A DNA stretch of 64,000 nt from Microvirga ossetica (GTDB lineage: Bacteria > Pseudomonadota > Alphaproteobacteria > Rhizobiales > Beijerinckiaceae), in contig NZ_CP016619.1 in NCBI RefSeq assembly GCF_002741015.1, positions 186,001 through 250,000 on the forward strand, given 5' to 3'. The notes beneath the pieces were generated by a model. The model ran no database searches. It saw nothing but the letters and a program-made list of their open reading frames with translations, and was not told the origin of the DNA. Made by a program: the position numbers and the translations under genes. Position 1 is the first letter of the stretch; every line of letters begins with the position of its first letter. This document shows, piece after piece, positions 1 through 9,883 of the stretch.

Positions 1-910
1 GGTTGAGTTTGTGACCATACTCAGTGTCGCGGCTGCCTTTGACGATGATATCGGCATGTGCTTCGAAGAGACTGACTAACTTCTCGCCGGCCGCCACCGG
101 CTCGCCGGCCAACACCCGCCGCTCGCTCTGTCTGATGATGCGTTCGACCAGCGGCCGATCGTGACGAACCTGGACCTGCCACACGGCGATGGGCGGCGTG
201 CTCGCCACGGCCAATCGCTCGCTCGCCTGCGTCAGATAGGCCAAGGTCGTGCGCGTGATTGCGATCAGCTCGCGATAGAGTTGGACCCGATTGGGTCGAC
301 CGCGCGTGAACTGGATCTTGCGGGCGCGCTTCTTGGCGGCGCGGCCATGATCGCGCCATGAACCGGCGCCGCCGATCAAGGCGTCAGCGCGCTTCAGAAG
401 GCGCACCATGATCCGCACGGCATCCCACAGCAGGCTGCTGTCGCTCGGCTCGTGCATGAGGGCCGAGGTCACCGTGCTGTCCAGCCGCACGACCGCGCCG
501 TCTTCGAGCTTGGCCTGCCGCGCGCCCGACAGCAGGGCCCGATTGATCTGCTCCCAGGTCTCGGGCCGGATCGCGCTGATCGTCTTCTGCAGCACCGACT
601 TCTGCGGGCTCCACGACCACGGCAGGCGGGCAAAGGCGCGTAACGAAGCGGAGTCCTCAAGGTGGAATGCCAACTCCTGATAGCTCAGCTGCCGGTACTG
701 CTTGAGGATCGCACAGCGCAGCACCGCTTCAGCGGGCAGACCTTGCCGTCCGGTCGCTTTGATGCCGCCCCGACACAGGTCTCGCGCGACCACGCTAAGC
801 AGATCGCAATGCTCATCCAGCCATTGCGACATCGCCTTCAACTCGCAGCCGATCTCGTGCGTGGCGAAAAGATCGAATATGCTGGCTTGGACGGTGCGTT
901 CTTGGCGCAT
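1..910 (-). CDS. ISNCY-family transposase, 3' end beyond the window edge
   Basis: Translating the complement from the ATG at 908-910 gives an unbroken frame of 303 codons that runs off position 1. The N-terminus (MRQERTVQASIFDLF) and the following stretch with KQYRQLSYQELAFHLEDSAS resemble ISNCY-type DDE transposases. A DST motif follows at about residue 145 and probably holds the first catalytic Asp. The family is usually about 440 residues, so roughly the last third lies outside. No stop or frameshift is visible in the part present, so the gene may be functional. The name rests on remembered family sequence; the ends of the element were not located. Confidence 0.8.
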   Translation of the reverse strand, partial: MRQERTVQASIFDLFATHEIGCELKAMSQWLDEHCDLLSVVARDLCRGGIKATGRQGLPAEAVLRCAILKQYRQLSYQELAFHLEDSASLRAFARLPWSWSPQKSVLQKTISAIRPETWEQINRALLSGARQAKLEDGAVVRLDSTVTSALMHEPSDSSLLWDAVRIMVRLLKRADALIGGAGSWRDHGRAAKKRARKIQFTRGRPNRVQLYRELIAITRTTLAYLTQASERLAVASTPPIAVWQVQVRHDRPLVERIIRQSERRVLAGEPVAAGEKLVSLFEAHADIIVKGSRDTEYGHKLN

Positions 911-1310
911 TGTCGGCTCCGGCGGTGGCAGGGCTTTGGACTCAGTGGCATGATCCAAGATACCTGAAACCGCCGGGCCTTGCTTGTACAAACCCGCGAT
1001 TCATCCAATCAAATCAACAGTTTGGCGTTTGTGGGCGGAAACTAGGCTAGAGCGTCGGACTGGAAGTTAGACCCTTAGGCTTCTGCGCGGGCCGGAGCGA
1101 TTATGTGCGTCAAGTTCTGCAAAGCGCGTCGGCTGGACAGGCTGGTGTCGCAACCCGAACTCTAACCGAAGACTGGCGATGACCACCTCACAAGCGGCTC
1201 GCTCCTACACCACGTCCTTGGACGCTACCTGACAAACCTGCTACGAGAAAACTTCGTTCCGCGCGAGGTCGGCACTTATCTGGCAGTTCCCTCACGAGGT
1301 AGGATTAGGA
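911..1310. other. Intergenic stretch without a recognisable gene
   Basis: About 400 bases lie between the transposase start and the AraC-type regulator. The part next to 910 presumably includes the outer end of the ISNCY element. I found no convincing coding frame, RNA gene or terminator here. Confidence 0.4.
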
Positions 1311-2174
1311 TTAATCCGGGCGAAGTTTTCTCCATTGTAAGGGGGTGCAATCGAAATACCTTCGAAAAAGCCTATTGAAACTCGAAAGCGAATCGAACCC
1401 CACGCTAAGACTGACTTCCAGCACCGAACGTCCCGGCGACCTCAAGAGCGCGGCTGCCATCTGCATTCTCATCGAGATGATGTACTCCTGGGGGGATTGC
1501 CCGATCGCGTCTTTCCAAACACGCCGGAAGTTAGACTCGCTCATGCAGCAAGTGTCTGCAAGCTTTCCGACTGTCCACCTATCACCGTAGTCTTTAGCCA
1601 ATGCCTCCAACGCGGGCGCGATCCGATTAAGAGGCTTAGGCGCTCGCGGCTCCGCAGCGGTTCTTGCTGACCGGTTGACCGCGATCATGGCGTCCCAAAT
1701 GAGCGACCGCACGGCACTTTTCCAGTGTTCCCTCTTCGAACCGCACTCCTGGATGACCCGCTTGATTGTCGTTTGCAAAAACTCGTTGTCTTGAGGTGTA
1801 AATATATTGTGGAACTCCCTCCCCGAGTAACGCCATGGGTCACAAATCGCGGTCGCGACCCCTGGCAGCAGCCGAAGTGGATCGAACATAAGCCATGTCC
1901 ACTGGCTGTTTGTCCCCTCGGCGCTGCGCGAGAAATGGGGCTCGCCTTCTGCGATGAACGTTATGTCACCCGCGTGGTAGGTCATGACTTTCTCACCGAC
2001 GATCATCACGCCGGAACCATGCTGACAAAAGCCGATTTCGCTGCAGTTGTGAAAATGAAGCGATCTTATTGGCTCATCGGACTTGATGAAATCAGCCACG
2101 ATCAGCATCGGGAAGTCCTCATCGAGGATATGCTCGAAGAAATCCAGCCCGAATAATTCTGATCGATTTTGCAT
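1311..2174 (-). CDS. AraC-family transcriptional regulator with N-terminal cupin domain
   Basis: Predicted DNA-binding regulator of about 287 residues. The N-terminal half has cupin features (LHFHNCSEIGFCQHGSGVM, then HAGDITFIAEGEPH), the usual effector-sensing fold of this family. The C-terminal ~100 residues form the double helix-turn-helix: WTVGKLADTCCMSESNFRRV, then a second helix pair containing VGFDSLSSFNRLFRRYF. I chose the ATG at 2174 (MQNRSELFG). An upstream TTG at 2207 is possible, but neither start has a strong ribosome binding site. The gene is divergent from a sugar ABC transporter operon, so it most likely senses the imported substrate or a breakdown product and controls that operon. 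The ligand is unknown. Confidence 0.85.
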   Translation of the reverse strand: MQNRSELFGLDFFEHILDEDFPMLIVADFIKSDEPIRSLHFHNCSEIGFCQHGSGVMIVGEKVMTYHAGDITFIAEGEPHFSRSAEGTNSQWTWLMFDPLRLLPGVATAICDPWRYSGREFHNIFTPQDNEFLQTTIKRVIQECGSKREHWKSAVRSLIWDAMIAVNRSARTAAEPRAPKPLNRIAPALEALAKDYGDRWTVGKLADTCCMSESNFRRVWKDAIGQSPQEYIISMRMQMAAALLRSPGRSVLEVSLSVGFDSLSSFNRLFRRYFDCTPLQWRKLRPD

Positions 2175-2326
2175 AGTTTTTACCCAAAATTCGCTGGAAA
2201 CAAACAATATCGATCGGCTACGTTCAACGCAAGGCGGATAGTACCGCTATCTCCCAGCACCATGGCGGGGGAACCCGGAGACGAGGAGGTCTCGTGCCGG
2301 CGGAGGTAAACAACGGGAGGACTTGA
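2175..2326. promoter_or_regulatory. Divergent control region of the araC-like gene and the ABC operon
   Basis: The 152-base gap separates two divergent genes and must hold both promoters and probably the AraC operator. GGGAGGA at about 2315 is a good ribosome binding site for the ATG at 2327. No clear operator half-sites could be picked out by eye. Confidence 0.4.
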
Positions 2327-3670
2327 ATGAGCAAACTGGATTTCACCAGGCGTGCCGTTTTGCAGGGCACCGTCGGAATGAGCATCGCGGCGCTCCTTGC
2401 ACGCACCGTCAGCGCGCAAGACGCAAAAGCCTTAAGCTTCTGGTATGAAGGGGCGACGCCGGAACAACAGGCCGCTCTTATCTCCATTCTTGCGAAGAAA
2501 TTCGAGGAGGCAAATCCGGGCACAGCTCTGAACATTGAATTCAGGGGCGCAGGTCTTGCCGACCAACTACTTGTTTCTCTCGCAGCCAACAGCGGTCCTG
2601 ACTTGGTTCTGACAAACGGTCCGGCTTGGACCGGTCGTTTCGTCGGAGGCAAGCGCCTTGCGCCACTTGACAAATACGCGGCGAAGTTCGGCTGGGAGGC
2701 CAAGATCGATCCCTTCGCCCTTTCTCTCGGAAAAGTGGATGGCAAACTCTATGCCTTGCCCAAGACCCAGGAAGTCCAAGTCCTATACTTCAACAAGACC
2801 CTTTTTGACAAAAACGGTTACGTGCCTCCTAAAACAAATGCGGAATTCACGAAAATCGCGGATGACATGCTGTCGAAGAAGATCATCCCCATTGCTTCAG
2901 GAAACTCCGGCGCACGCTACACTAACCGCCATTATGTCAGCGTCATCTGGAACTGCTATTCTGGCCCCGAAGCCGTCTACGAGGCGCTGATCGGAAAGCG
3001 ACGTTGGACCGATGACGTCTTTGTAGACGGTATCTCGATGCTGAAGGCATGGTGGGACAAGGGTTATTTCGGCGGGCCACGATACTTTTCCTTAGACAGC
3101 CAACAGGCCTTCACATTTATGGCTGCAGGTGCGTACGGCATGGCGATGCAGGGCACCTGGGCGTTCGCTTGGGTTCCGGAATCATTCGCGAAAACCGGAG
3201 CGGAACTCGGCTATACGCCACTGCCTCAATTTAGTGAAAACGCGCCCTACCCGGTTTTCCCCTACGGAATCGGTTCTCATATCGCAATCAACAATACTTC
3301 AAAAAACAAAGACGCTGCGGCGGGCGTAATGGATCTTATGGTGGATCCGAGCTTTGTCTCAACCATCTCGAACGGCTGGCAAGGCGAATGGGACATTCCC
3401 TTGTTGAAGACGGGTCCTGAACCGACGGATCCAATTGCCAAGCTGGCGCACGATATTCGGACGGCAACCGCCAAAGCTCTCGCTGAAGGTACATACGGTT
3501 ACACGCCCTGGTCGTTCTGGCCCCCCAAGACGGATGACTACATGAAGGGCGGCATAGAAGAGGTGTGGTTAGGATCCATCACGCCACGACAGTTCTGTGA
3601 GAACGTCGACAAGGTCTTTCAGGAAGAGTTGGCGGCTCGTGTGGTCACCTTCCCGCCAGCCCGTAGCTGA
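2327..3670 (+). CDS. Carbohydrate ABC transporter substrate-binding protein (CUT1 type)
   Basis: A 447-residue periplasmic binding protein. It opens with a signal peptide whose n-region FTRRAVLQG resembles a Tat motif and which appears to be cleaved after SAQA-like residues near 30. The mature part has the family-1 extracellular solute-binding look: FWYEGATPEQQAALI, then a conserved middle (GKLYALPKTQEVQVLYFNK) and an aromatic-rich C-terminal lobe. It would deliver a sugar or sugar derivative to the two permeases encoded next. It is the first gene of an operon that continues at 3682, 4637 and 5512. The substrate cannot be told from the sequence, but the sugar-acid enzymes downstream suggest an aldonate or related compound. 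Confidence 0.9.
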   Translation: MSKLDFTRRAVLQGTVGMSIAALLARTVSAQDAKALSFWYEGATPEQQAALISILAKKFEEANPGTALNIEFRGAGLADQLLVSLAANSGPDLVLTNGPAWTGRFVGGKRLAPLDKYAAKFGWEAKIDPFALSLGKVDGKLYALPKTQEVQVLYFNKTLFDKNGYVPPKTNAEFTKIADDMLSKKIIPIASGNSGARYTNRHYVSVIWNCYSGPEAVYEALIGKRRWTDDVFVDGISMLKAWWDKGYFGGPRYFSLDSQQAFTFMAAGAYGMAMQGTWAFAWVPESFAKTGAELGYTPLPQFSENAPYPVFPYGIGSHIAINNTSKNKDAAAGVMDLMVDPSFVSTISNGWQGEWDIPLLKTGPEPTDPIAKLAHDIRTATAKALAEGTYGYTPWSFWPPKTDDYMKGGIEEVWLGSITPRQFCENVDKVFQEELAARVVTFPPARS

Positions 3671-3681
3671 GGCGACGGAAG

Positions 3682-4635
3682 ATGGCATCTGAAACAACCC
3701 AAGCGGCCATGGTGGACGCGGCAAGGTTTCATCGCATCGCAGAGGTTCGCGTTGTCACGCCGCGCGAGCCTCTTGATCGGGCCGCTTTCATTCGAATGCT
3801 ATTTGTGGCCCCCGCTCTGCTGATCAGTCTCTCGGTCGTGCTGGTGCCCCTGATAGTGACGGTAACGTTGTCCTTTACCAACTGGGACGGTTTCGAGTCA
3901 CCGCAATTTATCGGCTTTGCGAACTTCGCCCGACTCTTTTCAGAAGCCAAGTTCTGGGCCGCACTTCGAAACAACCTCCTCTACACGTCGCTGTACGTTA
4001 CGCTTCCAATGATACTCGGCCTCCTGATCGCGATGCTTCTGCTGATGGTGAGGGTCGGACGAACGCTTTTTCAAGTCGTCTTCTTTCTCCCGTCAACGAT
4101 TGCAACGGTCGTTCTCGCCCAAATCTGGAAAGGTATGGTGTACTCGCCGACGACCGGGATGTTCGGCTACCTGCAGAGGATTGGAGTTCCGGTCAGCAAT
4201 CCACTCGCCGCCCCGGAAACGGCGCTCATGGGTGTCCTGTTCGTCGACATGTGGCATTGGTGGGGATACCTGACCGTTATCTATCTCGGTGCCCTTCGCC
4301 AAGTCGACAAATCTTTGGTGGAGGCCGCATTCATCGACGGAGCAACTCGGTTTCAGGTCTTCACCAAGGTCTTGTTGCCCTCCATCCGGACGACGGTCCT
4401 TTTCATGATGCTGATGACGATAATCTGGTCGTTCCGGGTTTTTGATTGGATCTACATCATGACGGAAGGCGGTCCGGGATTTGCCAGCGAGGTGCTCGGG
4501 ACCTTGGCTTACAAAACAGCTTTCCAGCAGTTCGCAGTTGGCTATGCCTCCAGCTATTCGGTGATGATGAGTTTGGTGGGGCTTGGCGCGATCATAGTCT
4601 ACTTGCGCATTCAAGTCAGGACGGAGAGGCGCTAA
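3682..4635 (+). CDS. Sugar ABC transporter permease (MalF/UgpA type)
   Basis: A 317-residue inner-membrane protein with about six hydrophobic segments, the first near residues 38-60 (FVAPALLISLSVVLVPLIV). The EAA loop that docks on the ATPase is visible as EAAFIDGATRFQVFTKVLLP at about residue 215. It starts 11 bases after the binding-protein gene and ends one base before the second permease gene, so the genes are almost certainly cotranscribed. It should pair with the product at 4637-5470 to form the CUT1 channel. Confidence 0.92.
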   Translation: MASETTQAAMVDAARFHRIAEVRVVTPREPLDRAAFIRMLFVAPALLISLSVVLVPLIVTVTLSFTNWDGFESPQFIGFANFARLFSEAKFWAALRNNLLYTSLYVTLPMILGLLIAMLLLMVRVGRTLFQVVFFLPSTIATVVLAQIWKGMVYSPTTGMFGYLQRIGVPVSNPLAAPETALMGVLFVDMWHWWGYLTVIYLGALRQVDKSLVEAAFIDGATRFQVFTKVLLPSIRTTVLFMMLMTIIWSFRVFDWIYIMTEGGPGFASEVLGTLAYKTAFQQFAVGYASSYSVMMSLVGLGAIIVYLRIQVRTERR

Positions 4636-4636
4636 G

Positions 4637-5470
4637 ATGGAATTCCAGAGCCAGAGCCGTGCGAAGATCCTGGTTTACGTAATCCTTGGTTTCGCGGCCT
4701 TCTTCATCCTTTACCCCCTCGTTTTGATGCTGCTCAACAGCCTCAAGACGAACTTTGAGATATTCCTTAACCCAATCGGTCTGCCAGAAAATCCGAACTG
4801 GGGCGTTTTTGCGAAGGTATGGGCCGCGGCCAATCTGGGCAGAGCAATCTTCAATTCGCTGTTGATCTCGTTGGGCACGGTCCTTTCAGTCTGTACCGTT
4901 ACCTCAATGGCCGCTTGGGTGGTCGCTCGACGCAGCGTTCCGGGGTGGTTCTTGATCAGCCTGTATTTTCTGGTGACAACGACAATCCCCATACAGATGT
5001 ACATTTTCCCCTTGTACTTCGTTATGGGTTGGCTGGGGCTGATCAACCAACCGCTTGCCGTCATCTACATTTACACTGCTATCTTCACACCCTTTGCTCT
5101 GTTTCTCCTGCGGACTTACATCGTTGAAATCCCGGTGGAGCTGGAAGAAGCGGCCCGTATTGATGGTGCATCGGAGTCGCAGATCTTCTTTCGTGTCATT
5201 CTTCCGCTGATCAAGCCGGGTTTGATCACCGTAGCATTAATCACCGGGTTGAGCGCCTGGAACGAATTCCTCATTGCCGTGACATTTCTGCAGACAGGTG
5301 AAGCCGCTACGGCAACAGCAAGGTTCTACCAGCTGATAGGGCGGTTCTCGAGCAACTGGCCTGAACAGATGGCGATTGCAGCAATAATCGCAGTCCCGGT
5401 CGTTGTATTCTTCGTCATCCTCCAGCGTCGCTTTATCGAGGGCGTGTCGAGCGGAGCAGTCAAAGGCTAG
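4637..5470 (+). CDS. Sugar ABC transporter permease (MalG/UgpE type)
   Basis: A 277-residue partner permease with six predicted membrane spans. The EAA motif reads [20 protein letters not shown] at about residue 170, and the family's typical start ([19 protein letters not shown]) and C-terminal [15 protein letters not shown] are present. It follows the first permease with a one-base gap. Both are needed for a heterodimeric CUT1 importer energised by the ATPase at 5512-6582. Confidence 0.93.
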   Translation: MEFQSQSRAKILVYVILGFAAFFILYPLVLMLLNSLKTNFEIFLNPIGLPENPNWGVFAKVWAAANLGRAIFNSLLISLGTVLSVCTVTSMAAWVVARRSVPGWFLISLYFLVTTTIPIQMYIFPLYFVMGWLGLINQPLAVIYIYTAIFTPFALFLLRTYIVEIPVELEEAARIDGASESQIFFRVILPLIKPGLITVALITGLSAWNEFLIAVTFLQTGEAATATARFYQLIGRFSSNWPEQMAIAAIIAVPVVVFFVILQRRFIEGVSSGAVKG

Positions 5471-5511
5471 CCATACGTCTCAGCCCGTCAGCACAATCTA
5501 AGGGGATAAAC

Positions 5512-6582
5512 ATGGCGTCAGTACAAGCCGTCAATGCTCGGAAATCGTTCGGCGCACTTGAAGTGTTGCGCGGTGTCAACATCGAAGTCGACGACGGAAC
5601 CTTCACCGCCTTGGTCGGGCCGTCCGGATGCGGGAAGTCTACCTTGTTAAGAATGATCGCGGGTCTGGAGACGATCACAGGCGGCGAAATCATGATCGGG
5701 AACGACGTGGTCAACCGGAAAGCCCCGAAAGAACGAGACATCGCGATGGTGTTTCAAAACTACGCGCTCTATCCGCATCTCAACGTTTCAGAGAACATGA
5801 GTTTCTCGCTCAGCCTCAAAGGCGCTTCCAAGGCGGTTATCAGGCAGAAGGTCGATCAAGCCGCGCAGATCCTAGGCCTCCAGCCGTATCTCGATCGCTA
5901 TCCCCGTCAGCTTTCTGGCGGCCAGAGACAGCGTGTCGCCATGGGCAGGGCAATTGTGCGCGACCCTCAAGTCTTCCTGTTCGACGAGCCTCTTTCCAAT
6001 CTCGATGCGAAGCTGCGTGTCGCAATGCGGGCGGAGATAAAGACCCTACATCAAACACTGAAAACCACCACTCTCTACGTGACACACGATCAAATTGAGG
6101 CCATGACGATGGCTGATCGGATCGTAGTCATGAAGGATGGACTGGTCTCCCAGGTCGGAAAGCCGCTTGATCTTTATGATACTCCCGCAAATGCCTTTGT
6201 CGCGAGTTTTATCGGCTCTCCGGCGATGAATCTTCTGAAAGGCACCATAGTGGAGAATGCATCCGGCCTGGCGTTCGTCGGACCCGGCGGCTGCGCCTTT
6301 CCAATAGATCCCAGGTTTGCCTGCAGGCCCGGCGAGCAGGTCATCTATGGCGTGAGGCCAGAGCATATGTCCCTGGGCGGAGACATCAGGGCCCGTGTTC
6401 TCATTGTCGAGCCGACCGGCTCCGAGACCACCCTGCTCCTTGAGGTCGGGGGTGCAAGTGTCACCTTGGTCGTTAGAGACCGGGTGAGCGTTGGCCGCGG
6501 GGATATGGTCGCGCTCTCTATATCGGACGACCGAACACATCTCTTTGATGCAAGCACCGAGCTTCGTCTGAAGCTCAAGTAA
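5512..6582 (+). CDS. Sugar ABC transporter ATP-binding protein (UgpC/MalK type)
   Basis: A 356-residue ATPase. Walker A is GPSGCGKST near residue 38, the Q-loop lies in [11 protein letters not shown], the ABC signature is [15 protein letters not shown], and Walker B is [16 protein letters not shown]. The last 120 residues form the regulatory TOBE/OB domain typical of CUT1 ATPases ([11 protein letters not shown]). AGGGGATAAAC just before the ATG at 5512 is the likely ribosome binding site. It powers the importer encoded immediately upstream. Confidence 0.94.
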   Translation: MASVQAVNARKSFGALEVLRGVNIEVDDGTFTALVGPSGCGKSTLLRMIAGLETITGGEIMIGNDVVNRKAPKERDIAMVFQNYALYPHLNVSENMSFSLSLKGASKAVIRQKVDQAAQILGLQPYLDRYPRQLSGGQRQRVAMGRAIVRDPQVFLFDEPLSNLDAKLRVAMRAEIKTLHQTLKTTTLYVTHDQIEAMTMADRIVVMKDGLVSQVGKPLDLYDTPANAFVASFIGSPAMNLLKGTIVENASGLAFVGPGGCAFPIDPRFACRPGEQVIYGVRPEHMSLGGDIRARVLIVEPTGSETTLLLEVGGASVTLVVRDRVSVGRGDMVALSISDDRTHLFDASTELRLKLK

Positions 6583-6607
6583 GCATCCAACTTGCAAAGG
6601 CGGAAAC

Positions 6608-7495
6608 ATGGACGTGGATCATTCTAGTGACGTAGTGGGTTTTGTCGGTCTGGGACCGATGGGTCATGGCATGGCCAAGAACCTTGTCCAAAAGGGCGTT
6701 CCAGTCCTCATCAAGGGGCATAGAAACCGTCAGCCCGTGGATAGCCTTGCCTCGTTAGGCGCAATCGAGGTTGAATCCTTGCGTGACCTCGCGGAACGAG
6801 CCGACGTGATTTTCCTGTGCTTGCCATCGTCTGTCGAGGTCGAAGAGACCATGCTTGGGCAGGGTGGCCTTTCCGAGCATATGCGTAAGGGGCAGCTCGT
6901 TGTCGACACGAGCACCTCCAACCCGAAGTCGACACAGTACCTCGCCAAGCTTTTGGAAAGACGTGGAATCGCCTTCATCGATGCGCCTTTGACACGCAGT
7001 TCCAAAGAAGCCGAAGCCGGGACGCTGAACGTGATTTTGGGCGGCGATGAGAAGTCGATCGCGCGGGCTCGTCCCTTAGTCGACCGTTTCGCCGAGAATG
7101 TGTTTCTAAGCGGCCCAGTCGGCTCAGCCCACCGGCTGAAACTTATCAACAATTTTCTGTCAATTGGTTGCGCTTTGGTGGTCAGCGAGGCGATCGCAGC
7201 GGCGCGAGCGACCGGGATCGACACCGAACTGCTTCATCGCCTTGCAAGCCAGGGCGGCGCGAACAGCGGCGCGCTCCAGCAGATCATGCCTTGGGTGAAC
7301 GAAGGACAAATGAACTTCAAGTTCGCGATCCGAAACGCCCAAAAGGACCTCGACTACTTCGAAGACATGACCGGAGCACCCCGCCCGATCCAAGGGGCGC
7401 TGAAAAATACCTTGGCCTCGTTTGTCGCCCAGGGCCACGGCGAACTCTTTATGCCGCAGATAGTCGACCTACTTGGCGATCCGCCTTCGGTTTAG
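6608..7495 (+). CDS. NAD(P)-dependent beta-hydroxyacid dehydrogenase (HIBADH family)
   Basis: A 295-residue enzyme with an N-terminal Rossmann motif (VGFVGLGPMGHGMAKNL), the substrate-binding stretch FIDAPLTRSSKEAEAGTLNV, and the catalytic lysine in LKLINNFLS at about residue 178. These are signatures of 3-hydroxyisobutyrate, tartronate semialdehyde and 6-phosphogluconate-like reductases. It begins 25 bases after the ABC ATPase gene with GGCGGAAAC before the ATG. In this setting it probably oxidises or reduces an intermediate of the imported sugar acid. The exact substrate is not predictable. Confidence 0.88.
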   Translation: MDVDHSSDVVGFVGLGPMGHGMAKNLVQKGVPVLIKGHRNRQPVDSLASLGAIEVESLRDLAERADVIFLCLPSSVEVEETMLGQGGLSEHMRKGQLVVDTSTSNPKSTQYLAKLLERRGIAFIDAPLTRSSKEAEAGTLNVILGGDEKSIARARPLVDRFAENVFLSGPVGSAHRLKLINNFLSIGCALVVSEAIAAARATGIDTELLHRLASQGGANSGALQQIMPWVNEGQMNFKFAIRNAQKDLDYFEDMTGAPRPIQGALKNTLASFVAQGHGELFMPQIVDLLGDPPSV

Positions 7496-7545
7496 TCCCG
7501 ACACCTCCCTTTATACCAACAGCAGACAATACGATAGGACAGCAG

Positions 7546-8562
7546 ATGTTAACGAAAGTCGAGCTGCACAAGGAGCAGCTAGTTGAGCGCGCAACAGCGG
7601 CCATGGCTTATGGTCGTCTCGGCGACTCCATGGGGACGCCAACGGAAAACCTCGAGCCGGATGAGATCACCGCAAAGTTCGGTTGGGTGACCACTTACGA
7701 AGGCGATGGCACCGACGACACGATCATGGCGCTTATGATCGCCAAGGCGCTCATCCGAACCGATGGGTTCGCGACGTCAGATGACTGGGCAAAGGAATGC
7801 CTGGACCATCGTGAGCTCATATTCGGCGACAAGATCGAAAAGTTCTTTGCGTCAGTCATTCACGCATTGACAAAGGTCGAACGCGGCTCCCTTCCACGGC
7901 GGGTGGCTATTGGCAACATGCCGAGTTCCAGCTCTGCGATGGCGATCGTACCCGTGGGGATCGTCAATGCCGGTAACCCGCAGATGGCGGCTCAGCAAGC
8001 ATCAGAAATCGCCTCTTTCTTGCATGTTGATGAAGTGGCGTTTTGTCAGGACGGGGCTGCGGCTATGGCGAGTGCGATAGCTGCCGCGCTTGGTGGTGCT
8101 TCGACGATTGAGGAGGTTGTCGAAACGTCCACGGTTTATCTGAAGCCATGGAGCGGTAGTGAAATGATCAGGTTGATCAAGGATGCTTGTGCGCTTGCGC
8201 AGGCGGCATCCAGTTTCGAGGATTTTCGTTCACGATATCATGCCTCGTTCCGGCAGCAGATTTCCTGCGACTCGCGTGAGACCGTACCCGCCGCCCTGGC
8301 GCTTTCTCTTTTTGCAGAGGGCGATCCCGAGCAAGCCATTATCTTTGGCGCAAATTTCGGACGCGATACCGACACCATCGCATGCATGGCAGGATACATC
8401 TGCGGGGCCTGGCGCGGGCTGACGCCGCCCGATTTATCCAAAATTGCTATCAATGATCACGTCATCGAGGAAAGCCGGAAGCTTGCGCACGCCCTTGTCG
8501 ACGTAGGCCAGCGAAAAGCGCGCCTGGAAGTTAGTAACTGGGCGTCGCTCGCCCAGGCATGA
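7546..8562 (+). CDS. ADP-ribosylglycohydrolase-fold protein
   Basis: A 338-residue protein with metal-site motifs of the ADP-ribosylglycohydrolase family: GRLGDSMGTPTE near the N-terminus, GDGTDDTIMALMIAKAL at about residue 55, and GANFGRDTDTIACMAGYICG near residue 270. The ATG at 7546 fits this homology; the same frame is open further upstream, but that part overlaps the dehydrogenase gene. Family members remove ADP-ribose from proteins or act on related N-glycosides. Its place inside a sugar-uptake operon suggests hydrolysis of a nucleoside-like or N-glycosidic substrate rather than protein regulation. That is inference. Confidence 0.85.
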   Translation: MLTKVELHKEQLVERATAAMAYGRLGDSMGTPTENLEPDEITAKFGWVTTYEGDGTDDTIMALMIAKALIRTDGFATSDDWAKECLDHRELIFGDKIEKFFASVIHALTKVERGSLPRRVAIGNMPSSSSAMAIVPVGIVNAGNPQMAAQQASEIASFLHVDEVAFCQDGAAAMASAIAAALGGASTIEEVVETSTVYLKPWSGSEMIRLIKDACALAQAASSFEDFRSRYHASFRQQISCDSRETVPAALALSLFAEGDPEQAIIFGANFGRDTDTIACMAGYICGAWRGLTPPDLSKIAINDHVIEESRKLAHALVDVGQRKARLEVSNWASLAQA

Positions 8563-8585
8563 CGCGATATCAAGGACGCTGACGA

Positions 8586-9728
8586 ATGAAGATTAGATCA
8601 ATCAAATCGTTCCCCGTGAGGGGACCGATGTCCGATCTGTGTTTCGCCAAAGTCGAGACGGAAGACGGCGTGTGGGGCTGGGGAGAGGGATCCCTTCCCG
8701 GCAAGGCGGAGTCGGTAGCGGCAGCTATACGTGAACTCGGCACCTTGGTGCACGGAATGGATGCTTTGGAGATCGCCCGCGTGTGGCAGAGGATGGTGCG
8801 CCACTCCTACTGGAAAGCGGGGCCGATCTTGTCATCCGCTGTCTCGGCAATCGATATGGCCTTGTGGGACATCAAGGGAAAGTTCTACGGCGCGCCTGTT
8901 CACAACCTACTCGGGGGATCGGTGCGCGACCGCGTCTGGCTCTATGCAAATATCGGGTTGTGCGACGACCCGTACGAACTCCGAGATCGTACCAGAGCTG
9001 CGATGTCTATGGGATACAACGCGGTAAAATTTTACCCATTGCCTGCTGTTAATTCGTTGGAAGGCCCTTCAGCCTATCGAGCTGTCGCAGCCTGCTGTGA
9101 AGCGGTCCGTGACGAATTGGGGGAAGACGGCGTATTCTGCCTTGATTTCCATGGACGGTGCTCACCATCTGTAGCCGTCCAGATGGAAGCAGCGGTTCGT
9201 CACACCGCACCATTGTGGATCGAAGAGCCAACCGCGCCGGAGGATGTCGGCGCGTTGCAAAGGGTACAGGAAAAGTTTCAGATCGCGGTCGCCACCGGTG
9301 AGCGCTACAACAGCCGATGGCAGTTCCGCGAGATCTTCGAGCGGCGACTTGCTGATGTCGTCCAACCCGATGCCTCCAATTGCTACGGCATTTCGGAGAT
9401 GCATCGTATCGCAGCAATGGCCGAAACCTATGGAGTAGCTTACGCGCCTCACAATCCGAATGGTCCGGTCCAGGCTCAAGCAAGTTTGCATCTTGCAGCT
9501 GCAGCACAGAATTTCGTGATCCTCGAACATCGTCATGACGTGAACGACGCGTTCACCGCCTTCGCGTCAGTATCGCTGAAAAATAGGGGTGACGGATGGG
9601 CAGAGATTCCGTCGTCGCCGGGTCTCGGGATAGAATTGGAAGAAGATGCACTGTCGAGAATGCCATCTGCTACTGGCGATTGGATCGCTGAGAGTTATCG
9701 TAGGGACGGATCTTTGGGCGACTGGTGA
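8586..9728 (+). CDS. Mandelate racemase/enolase-superfamily sugar-acid dehydratase (galactonate dehydratase-like)
   Basis: A 380-residue enolase-superfamily enzyme. Visible are the Lys region GYNAVKFYPLP at about residue 145, metal ligands in CLDFHGR (Asp with His two residues on, as in galactonate dehydratases), WIEEPTAPED and TGERY, and the late histidine region YAPHNPNGPVQAQASLHLA. Such enzymes dehydrate aldonic acids to 2-keto-3-deoxy acids. It is the last gene of the operon, 23 bases after the previous gene. Together with the importer and dehydrogenase it points to sugar-acid catabolism. D-galactonate is only one candidate substrate. Confidence 0.88.
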   Translation: MKIRSIKSFPVRGPMSDLCFAKVETEDGVWGWGEGSLPGKAESVAAAIRELGTLVHGMDALEIARVWQRMVRHSYWKAGPILSSAVSAIDMALWDIKGKFYGAPVHNLLGGSVRDRVWLYANIGLCDDPYELRDRTRAAMSMGYNAVKFYPLPAVNSLEGPSAYRAVAACCEAVRDELGEDGVFCLDFHGRCSPSVAVQMEAAVRHTAPLWIEEPTAPEDVGALQRVQEKFQIAVATGERYNSRWQFREIFERRLADVVQPDASNCYGISEMHRIAAMAETYGVAYAPHNPNGPVQAQASLHLAAAAQNFVILEHRHDVNDAFTAFASVSLKNRGDGWAEIPSSPGLGIELEEDALSRMPSATGDWIAESYRRDGSLGDW

Positions 9729-9883
9729 GCGACGAAAGCGGCGAACTCTGGCAACTCCGAAGACTACGCATCTACCCTTGCGGCCCGTCCTACCCTCCCG
9801 CGGGGCGGCCCCCAACCCAAGGTCGAAAAACCCGGAGCGGTTTGTCATTCGAGCTCCAACTTCTCGCATCATGCGCATTCTGA
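9729..9883. other. Short gap between the catabolic operon and IS6 debris
   Basis: No gene is seen. The stretch presumably contains the terminator of the catabolic operon, but no strong stem with a T-run stands out. Confidence 0.3.

Noticed and set aside
9567..9878. A 103-codon minus-strand frame after the dehydratase gene
   Set aside because: Partly antisense to that gene, Arg-rich low-complexity translation, no ribosome binding site.
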